NCBI GenBank assembly: GCA_951230915.1
Contig: OX579635.1
Location: 6,138,001 to 6,202,000 of the forward strand
DNA from: Antitrichia curtipendula
Lineage: Eukaryota > Streptophyta > Bryopsida > Hypnales > Leucodontaceae
Direction: 5' to 3'
DNA length: 64,000 bases
The notes below the pieces were generated by a model that searched no databases, was not told the DNA's origin, and was given only the letters and a program-made list of their open reading frames with translations. Numbering within the stretch: the first letter of the stretch is position 1; each line of letters starts with the position of its first letter. This document shows, piece by piece, positions 56,519 through 64,000 of the stretch. A program made the translations under genes and the position numbers.

Positions 56519-59500
56519 GCTACAATCTTTTGATAGTTTTTCTACCTACTTCAAGCCCCTAAACCGCCATTTTAACGGAATACCGCCAATTTAACGAAAT
56601 TTCCCATTTATGCTTACAAAAAAATATATCAATTATAATGCACATTGTTAAAAAAATTTGAATGGCGCCAAAATGGAGTTTGTAAATTTTTAGTACCCGA
56701 CTGTACAGTACATTCCGTCACATTTGTTCACACGGCTCAAATTCATGGAATTGGCACCGTACTTTTTCAGACGTCCATCTGCAAAACCTCAGATCCTATA
56801 TTCGGGAAGAACCCTACCGGCTGGAATTGGGAAAAAACCCGGTTGCAATTCGGAAATACGGAAATATGAGTCAGAAAAATTGGTGAAAAAATCTATAAAA
56901 TTTCTAGTTTGAATAAAAAATGTAGAAAGTAATCAGACTCAGTACTTGAAAAAAACGGTTCAATTTAGGAACTAAAGGAAAATAGCCTGTAAAACTTTAA
57001 AAAACTTTCGGACCGCTGCTCAGATCCATTCATATTTTTTAGAGCTGCTGTACATGATTGAAATACGGCATGCATATGAACTAATATATATGACCATGAT
57101 TGCTCGAACCTTGAGATACCAAGCACAAAACACAAATTATTCCTTACATTAGCGCAACCAATAGCACCAAAATGGACAGGTGATATTCAACCACAGAAAG
57201 CTTGAAAATCTACTACTGTAGCTACTTAGGCTGGTATAGATCGATTTGTGTTGAAAAAGTGCCATAGTCGTGAATCATTCACAAGCGGATGTAAAATCAT
57301 TATGGGAGTACAAATGAAAGATTTGCAGTTATACCTTCAAATGGTGATTACTCATTTTGCATTAATATCTGTAAGATTAGCTGAAATATCACTGTCTGAT
57401 CGATGGAAATATGCGTGGTTGGGAGGAGCACATTATGGGCATATTAGTTACAATTATGCATTGGTGTGTTTCAGAGCGACCAAATTTTGTTAGTAATTCC
57501 CTTACCAATCTCTTGTAATTGTGTCATTACTTTGTACTGAATGGTATATGTGTCTTTTCATCGATCGATCATTGTACATACTTCTTGAAATTTGCAGGCA
57601 ACTAAATTTTGGTTCGATATGACGTACGCAAAAAGATCGTAGATTCGTGGAGCAAGACAGCCTGATTACTTGTCTGACTTGAAGGAGAGGATGCACCCTC
57701 TCTGAAGAAACTGAGAAAAAAAAAATGCAAAGGTAAACTTAAGACCGTGGGATCGAAGTGAGGGTCCAATAAATTGAATTGTTCATGCGTGGAGCTAATC
57801 TCGCGATCGAGGAGGTTCAGGGTACGTGAAGCTAGAGCAATGGATGTTCTCGCGAGGACGAAAGGCAAATAAAAGTGGGTTCCAACGAGTGACGTACTGA
57901 ACCATTCGTTTGTGGTTTGGGCTTTGAAGGCTTTGAAGGCGCTGCTCGTACTAGCTGGTCCAACCTGTTGCTCCGGATCGCTTCAATTCTACGTTCATTA
58001 TTTCAGGTAAATTTCGATCTTCAATTCCGTGTCTGGCCTAAGTTGATTCCAGTAGATCATTTGTGTGTATGCTAGCTGCAGCTAGTGATGCTGGAATTCA
58101 TTTCTGTCATTGACAGTACTTAGCACTCGGAGACCTTCCAATTAAAGTGGCGCAATTGCAGCACCAGAAATTGTGACATACATCTACAGACAGCTCTTCA
58201 AACTAGGACAAGTGTAGTTTATGTTTGAGGCCCGACATCCTGAAAGTGGCAAAGTCGTTGGGACACCCCCAATTTGACATTAACTTGTTGTAAGGTGAAC
58301 CCCTTGGGATATGTTCTTCCCATTTCCGAAGTTGTAAACTAGCTTCTGCAACGCTCCAATTCCCAGACTCCAAACAAAGACTGCAATGCGACAGTATAAT
58401 ATCGTTCTAATCACGGATTATCGGAAGAAGGTAGAAATAAGCTATACATGACATCCAGGCATATTTCAGTTACATGAAAAATTCAGCAATGCATATTATC
58501 ACTGATAGAATTGTCAATTTAAATCATCAATTTTATTAAATTGGCACAATAGACGAATCCTGGTCCGACAACATATAGTTTCTGTTACGGTTGCGCAATG
58601 ACGCAGCATTGAGCCTGGTCAACTGGTGAAATTATTCAGTTACTTTGCAGAGCACAAAGTACACATGAATGAAAATATCTTATGGTAGCCAACCCGTTTC
58701 CAACCACTCCCCTTTTCAACTACTCGACTGCTCTGTTTCTGTTTCTGTGAAGTTGTGGCACAGTTTGAGGTTGAGGAGTAGTTGTGGTGCATTATGATCG
58801 GCAATATTGCAATATATGACCATTATAAGTCAAAGAGAATCTTGAATCTTCCATTAAAAAATTCATAGTACTTGTGTTTTGTGTAATTAAATTCTAGAAA
58901 AAATATGCAATCCTTCCACATTCTGTTTTTGTACATGGGAAAAGTTTGGCATTCAAAAAACATGCGCTCCAAATATGCGTAATTGCTTAATTGGTTGGAA
59001 ATGGGTCGTCTGCCATACAAGACACTTGTCGACAAAACGCCGCTCGAATAAAATCATCAAAAGACATGAAGTTTAATAACTAAAACCATGCTTGTTGTTA
59101 TCTTGCTTCTGAGGAATATATCCGATTAGTTACAAATAGTTATTGAAACTATTGTCACATCGCAATGACAACGATGAAGGTGGTTAAGGATTCTAGCTCT
59201 ACGGCTCTGCCCAAGCTTCACTTGATTATACTGTTATGCATGTTTTCGTAAATCGAGTTCAACATTTGGGCATGAGTTCAGGCCTTCATAGTATAGCACT
59301 AGTCTAGATATATTCTTTTTGTACAGACTAGATTGGTTTGAAATAAGGTGCTTTTGGAAGATGAAATCTTGCCTCAGACTTTCATATTTCGTTCACCAAG
59401 CAACCGCCAGGGCAGGATTCTGATCACAGAACGAGGACAACTGATTGTTTTCATTCATTCTGCTATCATGCATAATGGAGGATGCATATGGCTATACATT

Positions 59501-60140
59501 GAGTACTAATACTTTCTTGAATTAAGAGCCTGCGGGATCATTATTTCTGATCACTCATGAAATTCATTTGCGGTGTATGTAAATATATAATTAATATTTA
59601 CTAGTGCTCCTGCGATAGATGTGAGTCATTCTAGTCGATCTCAAAGCTAATGTTGCGATGCATAATTGCCGAAGTAGTCATGACCTTCTTGATTTGTTGT
59701 GTCTAGTCGTATTTAGTCGAACGTTTTGGAATCACAGAACGTAGTTATCGATCTTTCGAGACTTCGGCGTCTCTGGTGGCATGATCCTGCAGACTTTCTA
59801 ATTTGCTGGATCGTCCAATGAACTGAATTCAAGCAGCATATTTGATCTTACATTTATAAACATCCACACAAAAGAGCGATTGCCGTACTCCACTGGCGCA
59901 AATGGTTTAGACCTACTTTTGACTGATATAATTTTCACTTCACCACCATCGAATCTTAAAAAGCAAGTTAAGTTGATGAAAACATGAAATACACAACACT
60001 GCACGTCACTAGTGCAGGATGGAATCTTAACTTGAGGCTTATCACTGCAAATGCCACCATTCCAATCGCGTACTAGCTAAGTCACACGTCCCTCACATAA
60101 TTCATGGCCGTATGTATGTCGGACCAACTAGCATAACTAA
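56519..60140. other. no gene recognised
   Basis: Mixed AT-rich DNA with short unsupported frames. A possible 5' exon end, TTTCAG|GTAAATTT, lies at about 58008. A half palindrome TTCAGAGCGACC occurs near 57470. Nothing else bounded was seen. Confidence 0.5.
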
Positions 60141-60833
60141 TTACGAAGAATCCGACTCCTCATCCTCATCAGAGGTTGCGGGCATGTGGAGTTCGGGGTC
60201 AGCAGGATTATCACAGCGAGGAGGAACACGACCGCGTCCCGCGAGCAGTTCATATCCATCCGGGAACGGCAAACCCAAAGGTATGACGATTCTCTTCCTC
60301 GGGACGTGACGTGCACCAACCGTCGGCAGAACTAGGCGCTCCTCGGTGGAATTATTTTCCGGAGCGGGTACGGACCCATTTCCAACAGCAGCGCCAGGAT
60401 TTGGTATTGGGGGCTCCTTGTCAACAACCTCCGCGTCTTCGCTTTCTTAAACGTCTTTGCTTCCTTCATCGTCTTCACTTTCTTCATCGTCTTCACTATC
60501 TTCGACGCAAACTTCATGGGGTAGAGAATCGGTCGGAGGTCGCACGCCGCTTGCGTCGATGTCTGCACGGGCTGGTCCTGTAGACTGTCGTGGCTGGTTC
60601 GTTTGATCCTCTGTGGTGATAGAAGGCTCCACCTGCTCTAGTACTGATGACGGCCCTGCCTGGTCCCTCTGAGCCACTGCTGTGACAGAAGGTTCCGTCT
60701 GCATCGGAGGTGCTGCGTGCTCGAGGAAGCTCTCGGATTCCGTTGCGCTACGAATTCGACGTGGATTTCGTTGCTTGCGACGTCCGCTACCGCGTCGTGG
60801 AGACTGGGGTGGGGAGGAGTCGGGTGCAGACAT
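60141..60833 (-). pseudogene. acidic low-complexity protein, copy 2
   Basis: The start MSAPDSSPPQSPR is at 60833, same layout as copy 1: basic patch, Ser/Pro/Gln blocks, acidic repeat (shorter here), PPIPNPGAAVGNGSVPAP and a basic stretch. Unlike copy 1 it continues past GRGRVPP into CDNPADPELHMPATSDEDEE and ends at TAA 60141-60143. TAA at 60447-60449 after GSKDV interrupts the frame where copy 1 has GAA. So copy 2 keeps the true C-terminus and copy 1 the longer acidic run. Function unknown. Confidence 0.6.
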
Positions 60834-61480
60834 CTTGGACTGTAGATCAAAAAAAGCAAAAGCAAACACGAATCGGCACTCGAGTCCCAAGCTCTCGATC
60901 GATCTTACAACCTTCCGATCGATCAAGATCAAGTAGTGATACTGGCGGGGATACTGGTTGGCATGAACTAAAAGTAGACAAGCTAGCTACAAAGTCTAGG
61001 TAAAGATAACTGCAAGTCAGAACATGCATAACTCAAAAGAAGCCAAGGGCCATGGTTCTACAGAGAGCCTGACGAAAACGGATACAAGGTGGGGAGAATG
61101 GGGATATCTCTATTCCAATGCGGTTTAAATAGCCATGTTGAGGTAAAGCTGAGCCCTAATTGCCGCTCGCCTCGGTAGTTGTACGTGTAGGTATTCGCGG
61201 CCAAGCTCGTCAGGTGGATGAACTTGCATCATTTGCGAAATGACTCTGACTAAAGCGGCCGGTAGCCTCGGTAGGCAGGTCTCTCTGGCTGATCTCGTGA
61301 GGGGGGTGAAGTCATGAACGCAAGGGATCAAACGAGAGTGCGCTTAGGGCTTTATTGAGTTCCGAAGTTGTGTAGCTTGGAGTCGCGCTGCTCTGGATAC
61401 TGCTCCTGCCGGAGCCAGGCCAGTCCATTAACTACTAGTTTGACCTTCGATACATTTTCTCTAGAGTACGTCCAAGATAG
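60227..61480. repeat. segmental duplication, copy 2
   Basis: This is the counterpart of 3303-4600 in the same orientation, including gene, leader, TATA-like box and upstream region. Sequence beyond 61480 and beyond 4600 is unrelated. Confidence 0.9.
61122..61134 (-). promoter_or_regulatory. TATA-like box of acidic gene copy 2
   Basis: GGCTATTTAAACC on the minus strand, identical to copy 1 and about 290 bp upstream of the start codon. Confidence 0.45.
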
Positions 61481-63152
61481 CATTGCTCCTGATGGCAGCA
61501 ATCACCATGCTCTCGTTCCTCATCTTTGCAGACTTCCGCTCGAATGCAAACTTCACTACCTTCTTTTGTTGCTCTAACTTTTAGAGTGGCAAACCCTTGT
61601 GCAAGCCCAAAGAAAGGGAACTGTAGACATCCAATCCAATGAGGAGAACATTAGTTTCTAAGCAAGTAAATGCCTGCCACAACGTGAGAAGCTCGGATGA
61701 TTTACCTTGATTCTAACTTTGGTGTCCAAGAAACCTTACCAATCATGTTTCATGTCATTCAGCATCAATTGATTATGTGTCTTGCAATGCACAAGAATCT
61801 AGTGATCCTAACCTACTGCATCACCATCAAGGCATGTCTTACGGATGATTGGAGGTTCATCAAAGAAGGTATGGCAAAACAACAGCAATACATATTGGAA
61901 CAAAATAAGCAATCTTATAATTGTGAAGTTGGAGTCTCTTGTCATTCCTCAAATCCTTGGATTTGGACTCATCTCATGCACTTTTTGGTCCAAACATGTG
62001 GTCAATTTTATTAAAATGTTTTGTTTGTTTAAATGGCATGAAAATAGTTCAAAACGGTTGTTCTAAATTTGTACCTATCTTAGATGGTTTAGAACACCCG
62101 TTTTGAAATCTATACTTCTCCTAGATGGTGAAAATGGCATACGGAATTTTGTCATTTTAATGAAATTGCCCATCCATGCATGGCTACATAGTATAAACAT
62201 CTACCACCACATAGGCTGAATAAGTGTTGTTCTTCTAAGGCTACATATAACAAAGCAAGCAGCCATGCAATCAACAATTAATTGTATAGGACACAGCGTA
62301 ATCAACAATAGAATGTACAATTCTAGAAAGGTGATTGATCTAGCAATAGAAACATCATCCATTAAAAGCAACACTTCAAGTAAGATGAAGTAAGCTATAT
62401 TTGCTATGTGAGGACTGCAAAAGTGAATGCGTTGATCTAAACTAATAGTTTATACTTCTTTTTCACCTTCTTGTACTCTATAAACACATTGTTTGCGTGC
62501 AAGTAAACCTCGATGTCTTCAACATGATCAGGCACATGGATTCCGTACGTTCCGCTTAGACATGGATGCCAAAATAATCTACAAACTACTTCCTTCAAAC
62601 ATCCAAAACTTGACATGAAGTTGATCTAGGAAGAAGACTAGAAACAATTACACAATTTGATGCAAATTGTTAGTTACTCAAGTATGATTTTAGCTCCTCA
62701 TATCCCTAAACCTGAACTAAGAAACAGTATGCATTACCTTTATTTCATCCCAATCTGTCATCCTCAAATAATCCAGTGTGATACTATCAATAGGAAAGAA
62801 ACCTATAAGTACTGCCATATTCCGAGGACATGTTTGCGGTTGTCGCCCTACTCACCAATAAAAACTCCAACATGCTCTTTCCTGGAAAAACAACAACCAA
62901 GTTTTAGTTTGGTAGGGAAACTAGAGAATTGACATTTGCTTCAAGCACTAAGATGGACAAGCAATCAACCAAAGACAATCACATGGAAGCACAACCTCCA
63001 AAAATAGGAACATGAACCATGAACCAAACTACCAAAGATATGTGACTTTTATTCCAATGTGAAGCTTTCCATTCACCTTGAATCCCACAACAGTGCAACA
63101 CTAGGCACAACCATACTCATTAACTCTGCATCAAAATAACAAGCAGTCCAAG
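61481..63152. other. no gene recognised
   Basis: AT-rich with short frames. TTCAAAACGGTTGTTCTAAA (62048) and TTTAGAACACCCGTTTTGAA (62088) form an imperfect inverted pair and resemble a worn form of the 20-bp palindrome. Confidence 0.45.
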
Positions 63153-63457
63153 TGTCGCAACCAGAATTTTTGGTGTTCAGTTGTTTATCTAGGAAATGGA
63201 ACGGAAACTATCAATTAGTATCCAGGTTTTGTTTAGAAACAACAGAGAACGGACAATTAAGAAAGACATTAAAGTAATGAAATAGTTAGAAAGAATCCGG
63301 TCCCAACAGTAATACCCAGGAACCGGATTGGAATCGGAACCTTGTCCGGAAGTAGTAGTGAACCGGATTAGGGTTAGAGGACCGGATTAGGGTTGGACCG
63401 GATTGGTGGGACCGGACCGGTAAAAGTCATCATGACGACTTTTTAGGTCAGAAGAGA

Positions 63458-63469
63458 CTATAAAAGCCC
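63458..63469 (+). promoter_or_regulatory. TATA box of the third LTR-like element
   Basis: CTATAAAAGCCC, at nearly the same distance from the left end (about 305 bp) as the box of element 1 (about 295 bp). Confidence 0.6.
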
Positions 63470-63727
63470 AGGACCTCCTTAGTCACTCTCCATTTCCAAA
63501 CGTTGTCTGGTGAGAGTGTTTCTTTACGCTCCTCGTTTTCATGCGTTGTGAGCGTGCGCGTGTGTGTGTGAGCGTTAGAGGTGTGCTGTAGGGTAGGTTT
63601 CCGGTTGCGTACCGATCGCTGCGCAGGTTTCCGGTTGAGATCGGAGAGTGAAAGTGAGAATGGAACGTGCGGCTAGGACTGGGTGAGGTAGAATCGGAAA
63701 GGAATTGTCTAGATCTAGTCTGTGTCC

Positions 63728-64000
63728 ATGCTGCAGTTCAGGCGGAATAGACCAGGGCCATCCACATCGTTGGCTCCGGTTAAACTCCGGAAGGTTGTTC
63801 CGGTTCTCCCCTCAACAGAGGAGGAAAAGGAGATGCTCAGATTAGATCTCAACCGGATGGGGTGTCAGGGTTTGCTCGACAAACCCTGGGGTTTTAAGGA
63901 TGAGCGGATGGTGAAGGAGATCCAGGGGAAGTGGACAAACCAGTTTGACAACACAATCCGATGTATTCCGGCGGAGTGGACGGAAGACATTTGGAGGGAG
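63728..64000 (+). CDS. gag-like protein, N-terminal 91 codons
   Basis: An uninterrupted frame from ATG 63728 to the end of the window. LDLNRMGCQGLLDKPWGFKD and PAEWTEDIWREV match RMGCVGLIERPWNLKRDE and GWTEDVWAEV of element 2, so it is the same protein family. The first 30 residues (MLQFRRNRPGPSTSLAPVKL) are basic and unlike MAESSNPR. No stop codon so far, unlike the other two copies. This may be the least decayed copy, and it shows Asn at the position of the TGA in element 2. Confidence 0.7.
   Translation, partial: MLQFRRNRPGPSTSLAPVKLRKVVPVLPSTEEEKEMLRLDLNRMGCQGLLDKPWGFKDERMVKEIQGKWTNQFDNTIRCIPAEWTEDIWRE

Larger units (their letters stand above)
63153..64000 (+). mobile_element. third relative of the ORF-bearing LTR-like family, partial
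   Basis: It starts TGTCGCAACC, resembling TGTCACAACA of elements 1 and 2, with a TATA box about 305 bp in, many CCGGA/ACCGGA motifs, and a gag-like frame from 63728. It is more diverged than elements 1 and 2 are from each other. The 3' part and right flank lie outside the window, so the target duplication cannot be tested. Confidence 0.65.

Overview
The window looks like nuclear DNA of a plant or close streptophyte relative. The evidence is an AT-rich background holding plant-type Ty1/copia and other LTR elements, several small non-autonomous DNA elements, and GC-richer gene remnants with ordinary GT-AG introns whose reading phases match across the splice. No angiosperm-specific gene is visible and I cannot name the species. 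No rRNA, tRNA or CRISPR locus was recognised, and nearly every long reading frame is broken.

Layout. 1-3282: 3' half of a decayed Ty1/copia element whose 3' LTR abuts, and appears to interrupt, a minus-strand acidic-protein gene (3286-3969). A second copy of that gene lies at 60141-60833. 4.6-13.1 kb: AT-rich DNA with small inverted-repeat elements. 13137-16012 (-): decayed DUF7869-type gene with a matching-phase intron. 16.5-17.25 kb: tandem array carrying a 20-bp palindrome. 18.0-24.6 kb: three TTAA-flanked, piggyBac-like MITEs. 24757-28025 (+) and 28440-35719 (-): two related LTR-like insertions in opposite orientation, each with its own 5-bp target duplication and each carrying the same gag-like frame. 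The second holds a nested 3.76-kb element. A third relative starts at 63153 and runs off the window. 36.2-38.3 kb: a second palindrome cluster, then a broken gene. 40.0-42.0 kb: inverted-repeat elements. 45.7-52.7 kb: a plus-strand chain of broken intron-containing frames, including an acidic protein, a coiled-coil protein and an FCP1/NIF-like phosphatase lacking its catalytic acids. The palindrome recurs in an intron and inside reading frames there. 53-64 kb: diverged duplications and otherwise unremarkable DNA.

The most unusual signal is a dispersed 20-bp palindrome, consensus TTCAGAGCGNNCGCTCTGAA. I counted 26 recognisable copies. The 9-bp arms are conserved and the central 2 bp vary. Copies sit upstream of genes, inside an intron and inside open frames, and all five copies in open frames are read in the same phase as (V/I)Q(S/T)x(R/S)SE(L/V). 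The other strong structural result is that two 3.3-3.5-kb units have LTR-type ends and target duplications, no terminal direct repeats, and an internal gene, which suggests solo LTRs that carry an open reading frame.
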